Shown: positions 11,289-23,300 of the stretch, piece by piece
Layout of the letters: every line of letters begins with the position of its first letter
Numbering within the stretch: position 1 is the stretch's first letter
Assembly (NCBI GenBank): GCA_029204225.1
Contig: CM055100.1
Location: 62,689,141 to 62,753,140, forward strand
Length of the DNA: 64,000 bases
Reading direction: 5' to 3'
Source of the DNA: Diphasiastrum complanatum
Taxonomy: Eukaryota; Streptophyta; Lycopodiopsida; Lycopodiales; Lycopodiaceae
The notes under the pieces: model-generated
Told to the model about the DNA's origin: nothing
Seen by the model: the letters and a program-made list of their open reading frames with translations, nothing else
Databases searched by the model: none
Position numbers and translations under genes: made by a program

Positions 11289-13113
11289 AATTTTTTCGTC
11301 GGCATACTCCCCAATTTGCTCGATTGGCATTTTCCCTTACTCAGGCCCAACGAGGGTTTCAACTTACTAACGTGGAAAACATGATGAATTTCAATGTTAG
11401 CTAGAAGGTCTAGTTTGTATGCGACCTTGTTTATCACTTGGATAACTTTAAACCGCAATACCTAGGCGCCAACTTTGCACACTTCATAGTTTTCAAGCCC
11501 CTAGAGTGACTAGGGACTCTCAAAAACACCAAGTCGTTGACCATGAATACCTTGTGCTTCCGAGATAGATCAGCATATTGCCTTGCCCTATCCTAGGCAC
11601 TTCTTATGCTATCTTTAGCCAGCTGTAACATTTCTTGCATATCCGCAAGGAAATCAGCTGCGACTTGCACCCGTAGGTTTTTCATGCCAATACTAATTGG
11701 TGATTGAGGTTGAAAACCATACATAAGCATGAAAGGGCTGAATCCGGTCGCTGAATGTTTTGCACTATTATATGCAAATTCCACCAATGGAAGGTACCAT
11801 TCCCAATCAAACTGCCGATGGTCCACATATGCTCGAAACATATCCTCCATCGTCTGATTGGTCCTTTCCGTTTGACCGTCTTATTCCGGATGATCTGTAG
11901 AACTCAAACTTAAAGTTGTTTCCAACTTTTCAAATACTGCTTGCCAAAAATTCCCAATGAATTTTGGGCCACGGTCACTGACAATATCGCAAGGCAGCCC
12001 GTATAGTCGAAAAAGCTTCTCAACAAACAGTTGAGCTAGTTCTGAAGCTTTAACAGTAGTTTTCGTTGGGATAAATTGAGCAAACTTCGTAAGTCTGTCA
12101 ACAATGACCCAAACCGAATCGTGGCCCTTCCTTGTACGTGGAAGCCCGACTACAAAATCCATAGATATACTTTTCCACTTTCCGATAGGAATATCTAAAG
12201 GATGTAATAGGCCACTAGCTTTTAGCCTCTCTGCTTTATTTACCTGGCACTTAGTACATTAAGTACATAGGCCTCTACCTGACTTTTCATCTTAGGCCAC
12301 CAAAATTGCCTTTGAACTAAGTCAAGTGTTCTTTGTATACCCGGATGTCCTGCGCATGGACTATCATGACACTCATGCAAGATTTGGGCCCTTACAGTGT
12401 CATTCTCCGGTACACACACCTTTCTTTTACGAAACAAAATCATGTTTCGAATTAGGAAATCCGTTTCAGTCTTTCCCTGATTCGAGGAATCTTGCAAACC
12501 TGAATCGACCCCCGAAAGTACTTGTTGCCAATACTTTCCAAAAAAAGGATCGGACTCATATAGTCCTTGAAGAGACTGAAACAACTTCGGTTCTATAATA
12601 GTAAAGCACAACTGATTAATAACCGGTAACCGACTCAAAGCATCCGCTAGAGTATTTTGACTTCCTTTACAATAACGTATAGAAAAGTCAAAGATTTGCA
12701 TCAGCTCAGCCCATCTAGCTTGCCTCTCATTTAAATCTATAGCATCACAGAAATATCAAAGAGTCTGATGATCCGTCAAAACTTCAAATCTGGCTCCATA
12801 CAAATAATGTCGCCAAATTCTCAAGGAATGAACAATTGCAAACAGTTCCTTCTCATAGGTACAACACCTAGACTGAGCAGGATTGAGTTTCTTGCTTTCA
12901 TAAGCCACATGATGTCCATCATGCATCAAAATAGCTCCAATAGCATAATCACTGGCATCGGTCCTAACCACAAAAGTCTTATTAGGATCGACAATGATTA
13001 GTATTGGTGCCGAAGTGACACTTTTCTTAAGCAACTCAAAACAATTATTCATATCCTTCGTCCACACCACTAGTGGACTCTTAGCCCTCCGGCTTAGCTT
13101 CTTATAGCCTTTC
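11289..13113 (-). pseudogene. Ty3/gypsy RT tail, RNase H and integrase, inverted block
   Basis: Read on the minus strand from 13113 downward this contains the RT connection (KGYKKLSRRAKSPL), RNase H (VVRTDASDYAIGAIL, YEKELFAIVHSLRIWRHYL, LTDHQTL, then CKGSQNTLADALSRLP), the integrase H2C2 finger (HECHDSPCAGHPGI), the core (MDFVVGLP, IVDRLTKF, IVSDRGPKF, FAYNSAKHSATGFSPF) and the post-core barrel ([19 protein letters not shown]). Several stops break it, for example between HPE and DGQTERTN near 11880. Both ends meet plus-strand gypsy sequence holding exactly the complementary domains, so I read it as an inversion within one element. RT palm residues around YxDD are missing. Confidence 0.9.
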
Positions 13114-13349
13114 AAGGGGAGACCCTGGTCCCTGTGGAAGATCTAGTGGAACTTTTTCATGATGAGTCCATGAGTGGACCACCTGAACCCGAGGCGATTG
13201 TTAATAGCCGACAGAGAACTCTACGGAGTAGAGTGCTTCGGGAAGTTTTAGTCAGGTGGAGGGGCAAATCAGAAGAGGAGAATACTTGGGAAAAGGAGGC
13301 TGATCTCCAGAAGAATTTTCCAAATTTTTCCCTACAAGGAAAAATTTAA
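13114..13349 (+). pseudogene. Ty3/gypsy integrase C-terminus with chromodomain
   Basis: The plus-strand frame at 13134-13349 reads PEAIVNSRQRTLRSR, then EVLVRWRGKSEEENTWEKE, then LQKNFPNFSLQGKI and a TAA stop at 13347. This is the C-terminal chromodomain of chromovirus integrase, which binds modified histone tails. It restores plus polarity after the inverted block and lies directly upstream of the polypurine tract and LTR start, so it is the 3' end of the element that begins near 9968. Confidence 0.85.
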
Positions 13350-13365
13350 GTTTAGGGGGAAGGAA
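13350..13365 (+). other. Polypurine tract of gypsy element
   Basis: TTTAGGGGGAAGGAA lies directly before TGTTACATACC. Such a purine run primes plus-strand DNA synthesis in LTR retrotransposons. Confidence 0.75.
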
Positions 13366-14460
13366 TGTTACATACCTATGTAACTAGCAGTACTTCAGAC
13401 CCCTAATAGTCCATTTAGTGTTGGGGGCTAAATGGCAAGGTACCCTTAGGTTTAAGGGTATGTGCCCTTGGATAAGGATAGGCAAGTGACTATACCTTAG
13501 TTGGAGGCATGGAGTCACGTGACCCTTGGATAAGGGATACCCTTAGTATTAAGGGTAGGTGCCTTAGATTAAGGTACTAGTGTCCTTGGTTAAGGGCATG
13601 TAGGTGTCTATGCCTTGGATGGAGGTATGGAACCTAGAGAGGTGTTAGAAAGTCATTGGATGACTATTTTTCTAAACCTTGGGCCTCAACCTTGAACCAT
13701 ATCACTTTATTGGTCTAGGACCAAAGTATACTTGCACAACTTGGGCAATGGGACCTAGTAGGAGGGCGCCCTTCTAAAGTGTCCATTGAGTTCCCAACTC
13801 CCACAAGAAAGGTATTCAAAGAGTCACTCTTGACATTCCATAAGCCTATGGAGGCTCTTGGAGATTCTTTAACCCCCCTAGGCTTCTCTCTCTCTCATTG
13901 GATGAGCATGGAACTCCATTGTGCATTGGAGGGGTCCATGGGCCATCTATATGAGGGTAGTAGGGCACCCGGGAGAGATCTCTCTTGTTTGCTTGGCTTA
14001 TGCTCTAGTGTTGCTACTAGTGTGTAGAGTGCTTTCTTGTGGTAGTATGCTTGAGGTTTGGATCTTGCTCATGGTATGGGACATAAGTAGGGTTTGGATC
14101 TTGAGTATGCTATGGAGTGTTGTGGTATGCTTGTGATTTGTTTATGGTTAGCAAGGAGGTGCTAGATAGGTCTTGCTTCGAGCTTGGATCTAGCTATGGT
14201 TGGGTGGTGAATACTTGAGGCCAGCTTGTTATCTATCTTTGTGTTTAAAGAGTAGGGACACAGGTGGAGGAGAGATCCTTGGTGGCTTGCAGATTTTACT
14301 TGCAGATGGAGGCATCCTAGCTTGGAGTTGGGGAGCATCTTGAAGCTTGCAGGTTGCTTGGAGGACATTTGGAGGCTCTACCTTGGATTTGGAGGACTTC
14401 CTCACTTCTACTTGTAAAAACTTATCTGAAAGAATTTCTTTACAACTCGAAAGGATACTT
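13366..14460 (+). mobile_element. Gypsy 3' LTR (right end uncertain)
   Basis: The LTR starts with TGTTACATACC directly after the polypurine tract. Its first 300 bp hold many variants of CCTTGGATAAGGGTA and CTATGCCTTGG, and near 14030-14130 a diverged duplication of GGTAGTATGCTTG and GTTTGGATCTTG. No clear CA terminus or partner LTR is visible. It gives way to the second gypsy's chromodomain at about 14463. Confidence 0.6.
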
Positions 14461-14462
14461 GA

Positions 14463-14612
14463 TACGCGAACCAAATGAATACGAAGTCGAGAGGTTATCG
14501 AGCATCTGATTCATTGGAAATGACTTTTTGATTATGAGGATTAATAGGAACTAGTAATCTAAAGATGAGTTTTCCTGACTTTGAGTTTTGAGGACAGAAC
14601 TACAATAAAGGG
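14463..14612 (+). pseudogene. Second Ty3/gypsy chromodomain remnant and polypurine tract
   Basis: Frames here give NEYEVERL, then (shifted) HLIHWK, FDYED and FPDFE. This is the scaffold of a chromodomain (YEVE.LL, L..WKG, ..ENTWE). TTGAGGACAGAAC and a purine run (AATAAAGGGGAAAGAA) follow. The same GAGGACA.AAC word and purine run precede the minus-strand LTR at 3967. No LTR or internal sequence lies upstream, so only the 3' end of this copy is present. Confidence 0.5.
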
Positions 14613-15080
14613 GAAAGAATTTTTTGGCCCTCAATGGATTAGACCATTAGGGGGTACCTTGCATGTAGGGGATGGACCTAAATTTGGTAATTGTCGAACA
14701 AGAGTGTGTGGATTGGTGACCACTTGCATGCAATGCTAGCATGCGTATTCCACGCATGCCTTGCGTGTGGATGTGCACTTACTTTGCTTTTGCATGGGTC
14801 CTAGCTATTATCAATAAAGGGTCTTTCCACATCATGATCAGTTAGACTGCTTCCATGTGGATTCCATGCATTGACAAGTAGGGTGCTCTCTTTATGGGAA
14901 TTATGGAGAGTTCTACGACCGTATGTTGTCGGCTTGGGAAGCACATCTATTAGTCGGTCGGTTTTGCCTTTCTTTCCATTGCTTGGAGGCTAGATCCATA
15001 CTGATCTAGGGTTTGGTTGGGAAGGTTTGGTCTACTACACTCTCTTTCCTAGTTAATGGTACTCAAGTTTGCGTTTGATT
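14613..15080 (+). mobile_element. LTR of second gypsy (same family as 3400-3967)
   Basis: It follows the purine tract and shares GGCTAGATCC, GATCTAGG and TTTGGTTGGG and their spacing with the minus-strand LTR near 3600. AATAAAGGG near 14813 could serve as a polyadenylation signal. The right boundary is a guess. Confidence 0.5.
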
Positions 15081-17157
15081 TCCGTGGGCGTTTTAGTAGG
15101 CTCCAAAGCATTTGATAAAGCAATAAATTTTGGTTTGGATTTTTCAAATCCCATATCGCGAAAAGATCCTCTTGTTCATTTGTACACAAGGAATTCAACA
15201 ACCTTGAATCCACTTCTCAATAAAATATGTTTTCTTGACAATAAAATTGATGGCATTGTCTAAACCAAAGTAGACGGTTAGATATCCATCAACTCCTTCT
15301 GTTAATACCTCAATAGCCACACTAAATGGTTGTCCCGTGTAGAATTCTTCCAAGTCATCAAAAATCTCAATGTCGTACTGATATTCGAACTTATCATTAT
15401 TGGTATATTGTTCTCTTAAAAAAAGAAATCTAATCTAATTCCATAGAGATCATTATAAACATGTGATCATAATTGTCCATTATTGGAGCAAGATGTTATT
15501 CTTAAAAAGATCTTCGTCTTGATCACATTGGCCCGTAGAACGTAATCTTCTTTGTTAGATTCATTTCTATCATCCTATCCAAATGTACTTTGTTGTAAGA
15601 CCCAAGAAATTTCTTTTCTAGACGTTGATCTATATATGACAAGATCTCGCCTTGCCTTCTTGGGTAAGTGACTTAATTCTTACTAACTTCGCCTAGACAT
15701 TCTAAGGACCATAATTGTGCCATCTTCCCAAATATATTTCAAATCATCGATAACCATGGAAATTAGGACGATTAACAACACTCAACATGGATTCTTGCAT
15801 CATTGGATGACAAGTTTGAGCCAATCTTACTTTCTTAAGGATATACTTATAGTAGAATGTACATAAATTATGCATGTCAAAACCACTTATTCATTTCATC
15901 ATCGTAATAGATGGGGCACACCACCATACACAAGGCCATTGGACTATCATTTCCTATCAACTCTTTAAGCCAGGACTAGTCCAAATGCAATTCATGTCTA
16001 AAAGTCGAGAGTCTGAAGTTTCTCAAAGGAAACTTATCCAAATTATTACATCGCATCAAATGGACATTAAACACTAAAGAGAAGAATTTTCAAAAAGGAA
16101 AATTTAGCCAAAGGTGGATACTATTCCAGTAGTTGGAAACATGCAATCATCATTTGGTTGATCCTAAAACAAATCACAAGCGGCCCCTCCAGAAGGGCTG
16201 TTAGCTGAGTCTTTAGCAACGAACTTCAAAACTGCAAAACGATCAACCATTAAATGAGAAGAGCAATGCCTAGCATAGCCTCTTAGAGTTGGGCATTGTA
16301 CCAAATAATCCACAACTCTAAACAACGTCTGAGCCGACAAACAACTTAAGACCAAATGACAATGAATGGACCCAATGTGACTAGATAACACTCGGTTTGA
16401 TCGGATTGATGAGGCCCCATGTATGCTAGATCATCCATGTATGTCCTAATTACATGTTTATAACTTCAAGGTTCAACAAATTTGAGAGACATCTTTATGT
16501 AAATACTACTACTGGCCCCAATCCTTGTCAACAATTTCCTTCACCTCAGTTTCATCACAACTGCCCTTAGTGTCTGGTGTCAAGCCATAAAATAATTCTG
16601 CTATCACCAAGAGTAACTTGGATAGGAGACCATTCCAATTAACCTAACTCAACATGAAAGTGATTTCACAAAACATCAAGAGAAGCACAAGCTCAAAAAC
16701 TTTGAGGATAGATTCTTATGCCACACCATGATTGGGTTTTGATTATTCAGAATTCAGTAGAGCACATGACAATAAGAATTCATTGGAAATGGATAAACTT
16801 TAGAGATATGGAAAATGCATCACCCATCGGTAATACCAAAATGATCAGACAGTTGCTGTCAATTAGCAACTCGCTTTACTATTTTAAGAATTCCCTTGCA
16901 AATATTTCAAAAGCTGCTATATAATACAATTTCAAAAAATGAGTTAGCATTGCATCTTCACATATATTGTACAAAGCCCTTCATATGTACAAGAGCCAAA
17001 AATATCAAAGGTTGCATAAAGAAAAACTTAGCAGATGAGAGGCCGAGAAGGATTAACAAGAGGTAAAATGAGGTATGACCTGCAATTTCAATATATGGCT
17101 CTAATAAATTGGCATGACTGCTAGTATTCACTGGTAAACTTGTGCAGAAATCTGAAA
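15081..17157. other. Spacer downstream of LACS gene, nothing recognised
   Basis: No gene, RNA or repeat boundary was recognised. The LACS 3' UTR must occupy its right end; I cannot fix the polyadenylation site. Confidence 0.4.
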
Positions 17158-20100
17158 TTATTTCTTCTTAAGCTGCTGATATAGATCCTCGATGGCACCC
17201 TGCAAAACATCCAAAACATCCGTTGAAGTCCATTCAAATAGCAAGCTATGACAAAATCTATTGAAATTCGAACCTTTCCACTCTCTCTTTGAAAATTCGA
17301 CATCATTTATGCTATAAATAACACTATCAAGGTTACATGGACGGAGTGCATCGAGCCCTACTCTGAGTGTACATACAAGTGGAGGGGCTTACTGGAAGAT
17401 TTCTACCAAGAAGGTAGCAGATAAGCAATTATAATTAAAGTCCACAATTTTGGATATGCTTAGAAATTGCAAATATAAGCACTAGCAATAAATTTTAATT
17501 ATCTGGTTCCAGGATTTTCCTAGAAACAAGACGATGAATGATCTGTTATTACACTAATACAAGCTAGGCAGCGAAAGTAGTAAGTAATAAGGACACAATT
17601 ATACAGTCAAACGTCCTCAAAGATTCAACCACTGATCGATTAAACAAAAAGGCACTATAGCATATCTTAAAGGGAACATTACATTGGACAAAGAGAACAA
17701 AGAAATGCTATTACGAGTACCTTATAGTATTTAAGTAGTTGAGGTCGCTTCTTTTTAAAAGTGGGAGTTAGAAGATCCCTTTCAGCATCAAAATCTGTGG
17801 GTTCTAAGATAACACCTCCTAAGCATTCATAACCTTTGAGCTGTAAATGCAGAGCACAACAGTTTCAGAATTATATCGATCTGTGGAACATTCACTAGAT
17901 GTTGAACAATCAACAATTCTGCAACTACATAACAAACAAAAAATAACGTTATCTCTATACTGCAGGATACTCAGAATTCAAAAGAATTATCCCTTCCGTA
18001 TACAATTTTGGGTTCAAATATAGAGTAAACTTGAGGTGTCTGGTTCTGTATATTTAGCACCAGAGATTGTGAGTAGTGAATTGCAAAGATTGCATTCTCT
18101 TTATCTGCACGTAATGGAATGGGTTCCATTCTGGAACGTGACCAAACAAAAATAAAACATCAATTGCACTTGTGAGGAAAAGATTGCAAGGGCTGCAGGA
18201 AAACAGAGCAGTCTCTGGTATGCAGAGAACTCTAGGGTGGGTTCTTTGCATGCAATAAGAACCTGATAGCTTTTTCAGTTGGGGAACCCATTGGAGATTG
18301 TCCCTATAACAACAGGTACAACATAACAAACTCAACTGTCAACAAGCTGGCCTGGAGCTGTAAATGCATGAACTGGATAATCAGATAATCTACTTGAAAA
18401 CAGCCTTTGGTATACCAGTTATTGGCTTCATGGAGTGGAACAAGGAAGACTCTCACTACAGTGGCTTTCAAAAATAACATACAAGGACACCATTTCAGTG
18501 ACCTTGCTTCATTGTTAGGCATTGCGATTACTTACCCCATTTTGTTTTGCGACATTGTTAAGTTCCTTTCGGATGAACTCTTTTGCTCTTGGGTTCTGGC
18601 ATAGACTTGAAAAATCATGATCTTCTCCAATTTCCTTTGCCCATCTTTCAAGTGTTTCCTTGTTTGGAACAACAACAGCAACTAAAACTGACTCAAAGCT
18701 GTTTCCATAGACCCAGATCTGATAAAACAGCCATAAACACTTTAGTGGCTCACTTCAACAGCAATACATTTAAATTTTGCATAGACTATTTGCTGTAGCA
18801 GAACAACGATTAGACATCCAAGCACCACAAAACTTTGCATGTTTTTTTCTTCGCTAAAACAGCAAAACCGCACTTTCAAGTACAAAATTCTCTAGAAGCT
18901 TTTTTAGTTACAGTCCACTACTTTAAGATAAAATAGCTGGCATTTGAAGTGGCACATTTTATACGACAGCCTTTTCTGTCCCACCAGAAATCACACAACA
19001 GTTATTCATATTTCATTTGAAAACAGCTATAGATTCTTGTTTACTGAGCACAGTAATACTAAAATTGTAGGAGCTCCTAAACTAAGAGAAAGGTTGAATA
19101 TATATTCTTAACTGAGAATGCTGACTTATTAGCACTAATGATCATGTCATCTCATAGGAGATTGTTGACCAATCAGTACTTTAGTTCAGATTTCATTATT
19201 ACTGAATAGCTTAGAAGAATGGTTAATATTAGAAGGACAAGTTCATTCAAATGACAGGGAATTAGAGATAAATTGAATCCAGCCATCTGCCTTGCGTTTC
19301 ATACTGCATCCCATGGCTCTCATTATTATCTTGAGAAATTTTACCATTGCTATACCTCATTATGATTCATGTTTATTAACAAAAGTTTTCAAAAACACTA
19401 AAGTGTTCAAAGAATGATTTATCAAATAATTCTGGCCTCTAATGATGTCAAACTACTTATTTTTTAAGAAATGAGAGAAATTGTTCCTTTCAATCGGAAC
19501 TTGAAACAGCAACATATTAATCAATTATCTAACAGAAAAGAGACTATACTCGTTGTTATCCATCAGGTGATTCAGTAAGAAGAAATCAAATTAAGCTTTC
19601 GTATCAACCTTTGCAATGTATAAAACTTCCAACAGAAGTAATAACCTTTTTTTAGAGAAGAGAATTTCAGGATCAAATGTCTTACAAACAAGTTGTCTAT
19701 ATAATCCCACCTGACTGAAAAATTTGCGTAATATCAAAAAATCTCAATTTAAGACATGAAATCTGGTTTGATCACCAATATAGTATTATAAAAGCAAGCC
19801 ACGAACATACCATGTTAATAGCAGAGCACAGGCCATAGACATTCTCTAGATTCTCAACAGCGACATATTCTCCTTGAGAAAGCTTGAAAATGTTCTTCTT
19901 TCGGTCAATTATTTTTAATGCCCCATCAGGCTGCCATTCACCAATATCTCCTGCAAGATAAGGACAATGAACAAGAAAAAAATGAGGGATGACATCAAGT
20001 TCGTATCAAGGTTTCATCATAGCAACAACAGCAGATTCATTTGTTTTGCTTGGGATGACTTAAAAACCTGGGAACCATAAAGCGTCAATTCTAAGAACAA

Positions 20101-20355
20101 AAAACGAACCTGTATGGAACCAGCCATCAACCAAGGCTTCGTTAGTAAGATCTTCACGCTTGTAGTAACCCACAAATAATGTTCTTCCTCTTACACAAAC
20201 TTCTCCACGAGCAACTTCTCCAAGAGCATCATAGTTAAGCTCTGGGACAGACTGAAGTCTAACTTCAATGTTTGGCATAGGGGGCCCAACAGTCCCTTGC
20301 ATAGATAACAAATCTGGAACTGTGATAAAACTTGCAGCACATGTCTCTGTAAGAC
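17158..20355 (-). CDS. LACS: LACS exons 15-19 (acceptor motif to C-terminus)
   Basis: Exon 15 (20110-20355) holds [21 protein letters not shown] and [20 protein letters not shown]. Exon 16 holds [16 protein letters not shown], the hinge that swings the C-terminal lid. Exon 17 holds [18 protein letters not shown]. Exon 18 holds [17 protein letters not shown]. Exon 19 (17158-17199) encodes 13 residues ending KKK and TAA. No peroxisomal signal or extra domain follows. Confidence 0.92.
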
Positions 20356-23300
20356 CTGGAAATAAGAAGAGAGGATGTAGGTCGCTGATATTGGTAAGAG
20401 AAATTTACATATCTCAAGAGTTTAAGTCAGTAGTAAAGTTACCTTACTCAAATACGAATGTATATGCAGTATCTAGAGGTTGGACATGCACCTGAGGATG
20501 TGCAGAATCATGTCTAGTGAAGGATTAGTCTGAAAAAATACAAGATAGCCATGTCTCACTTGAAAAAGCCTCATGAGAGCTAACAAGCTTTTCCAGGAAT
20601 TCTTATCTCCATGTAGCCTACTTGAATTCTCAATCGACAAGATAAAATGTTCTCCCTGGGAGAAGCTTTCTCTGTCTCCAGCACTCATATCCAGTTTTTG
20701 ACCTACTTGGTTCTTTAGTTTCAAAATTGTTTTAGATGAAATCATCTCAAAGCAAGAGTGACAAGGACGGATTGCATTGTAGGAAATTCAGTAACCAGCC
20801 ATTTCAGAGCATTGATAACAACGTTCCAGCCCTATTCAACAAAACCACCTATGTTTAAAAAACAATGTTGAGCAGTTAAGATATTTTGTAGGACTAAGAA
20901 TATTTCCTACCTAGCAAGTCCGCCTTCATTCGATAGCTCCAGGCCCCGATACAATTTATAATTTACCATGTTACTTGAGGCTTGTCTGGAACTTTGTTAG
21001 CTGATTCGACAATGGATATGCTTGAGATTGTTGTTCTCCAATTTAATCAATGAAAAATGGACACACTCCTATTTGGCAAACTATCTTGCTTGATCTTTAA
21101 CAGACATTTTTTTGAGCCAATGTTTAGTGAAATCTTCAAATTGTTTATCCTGAACAGACTCCATGCTCTTTGTGAAAAGTTGACACAAGTTTTTGCTACT
21201 TATGGTTATTAGCCAGTTAGCTTTGATTAATTGGTAAGTAGATGCTTTTTATTTCAATTGTGTTTCATGAGTTTAGGCAAATTTTCCATGCCACAGTTGC
21301 TTCAAACACGTTAAGACAGTTGACAAAGTCTCGAAGTGTGAAATAAGATGAGACTAAATGCATATGACTCTGAGCTATATTTGAGACCACCATTGAATCA
21401 TAATGCCAAGCACATGTGCGCTCATGTTCAGGGCAGCCTTAAGGTCCAAGAACTCTCTCCAAATTTGGAGAACTTTCTGATTGCTTACAGAGAGTCAGCC
21501 CAATGTCCAGGAGATCATGCCAATCGAGAGGGATAGCATCTTCCTTAGGATCATAGTAATCAATAGTGTATAATGTTTTTGTTGCCATTGTTGGCCCTGA
21601 ATTCTCCACATTCTGCTTTACCTACTTAGAAGTTAGAACTGATGGCAATGGTTCCTATACAATATTAAAAGATGTCTTCACTGCATCCTTAATCATGTCT
21701 CTCTTCTATGTTTAATTTTGACTCCATGTTATCTTGAACACACTGCATTGTGTTATACTTTTTTGCTGTTCCACTCTCGGCTAAAATCCCCTTGCATTCC
21801 ATTGTCCACTAATGATCTAAAGCATATATCAAACAATAAGCACAATAATGTTGTACTGGTTAAATATCAGAGCTCAATCAGCTCAAAGAAGAACATGTAT
21901 GAAAGTTCTAACTAGCCTCAATCACTCTTCCTTTGAACTTCTAGACTGAGGAAACTTGAAATATGTTCAATATTCTAAAAGAAGAGCAAAATACCACTTT
22001 TGCCACTTTTATCGCCCCTACCCGGCATCCAAAAAATCCTTTGTGTCACTCAAAATTCTTGAATGAGACCTTCCACAATATATTTCTTACTTATGAAGAA
22101 AAACATACTGAATTTGCATCTTTAAAAAGAGATTTGGAAAAGAAATTTGAATCTTGATAACTCAGGTGGTCGATCTAAAATATGCAGATATTGGATGTTC
22201 GTGGAACATCAGCATATAATCAGGGAATTAAAGGTATAAATATCCCATAATACACCACTTTGGTTTGTGAAGTACATCTTCTACAGAAAAAATATGTCAC
22301 CGAGCTGAATACTAGACATTATTTGGCTGGCAGTAGATAGTGACTGGAATGCATCAGTTCAAAACATTCCCAAGCAAAGTAATTTTATTATAACAGCATC
22401 ACCTGCTCATGACTACCATGGAATATACAAAAATTCATGACAAACGATAAAATCTCCATGATAGAATCGAGTGACGCAAGGATGGTGCTTCAAGTTCTAA
22501 CAATCCTAAAATCTGCCATCTTGATTGTTCCCCTGCAAAAGAAGTTTTAACATTGTTTTATGCCCTGTGCCTGTCCAGTAGCTTGAGTTACTTTCTTCCA
22601 TAGCAAAAGAATGATTAGATTTCATGTCACACAACAGCATCGAGCTCTATTACCATAATCTTGCTATAGTCGCATTGTGGAATGGTTCAATACAGCCACC
22701 TAAAGAAAAACTTTTTTGCATCCACTAATGAGTGGAACGGTTTAATAGAGCCACCCAAAGAAAAACTTTTTTGCCTGCCCTGATGCACGGAACGGCTCAA
22801 TATAGCAGTGACTCTGCTAATTGCTAAAGACAGAAAAGTTCTCTTTTAGGTTTAAAATCTCATTACGGCAGGCATAGGACCAATCCTAACAAACTTTCTG
22901 TCTACCCTATAAATATCCATAGATTTCGTGTCACACAACAGCATCACAAGTTTTATTATCGTAATCTTGCTATAGTTACATTGTGGGATGGTTCAATACA
23001 GCCACCTAAAGAAAAACTGTCTCCACTAATGAGTGGAACGGTTCAATACAGCCACCCAAAGAAAACTTTTTTGCCTGCCCTGATGCATGGAACGGTTCAG
23101 TATAGCAACATAAAGAAAAACTTTTCTGCCTGCCGTAACAAGATTTCAAACCTACAGATGACTGGGATGTCGCCTTTTGATAGAAGCTCTCCCTCTAGAG
23201 GTCCAAATATCAGATCTGTGATATGTTGTACACTGACGCTGATCACGATGTCGATCTCTCATAGGAATAGGAGTATCCTCATCATCCGTCTCTAAAATCC

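Noticed and set aside
11144-11296. Continuation of the minus-strand integrase frame into 11144
   Set aside because: Below about 11289 the minus frame is antisense to the plus-strand RT; the real integrase sequence ends at the junction.
20473-20745. Minus-strand frame upstream of LACS exon 15
   Set aside because: It lies inside intron 14 and does not match the LACS family; exon 15 begins at 20355 after a good acceptor.
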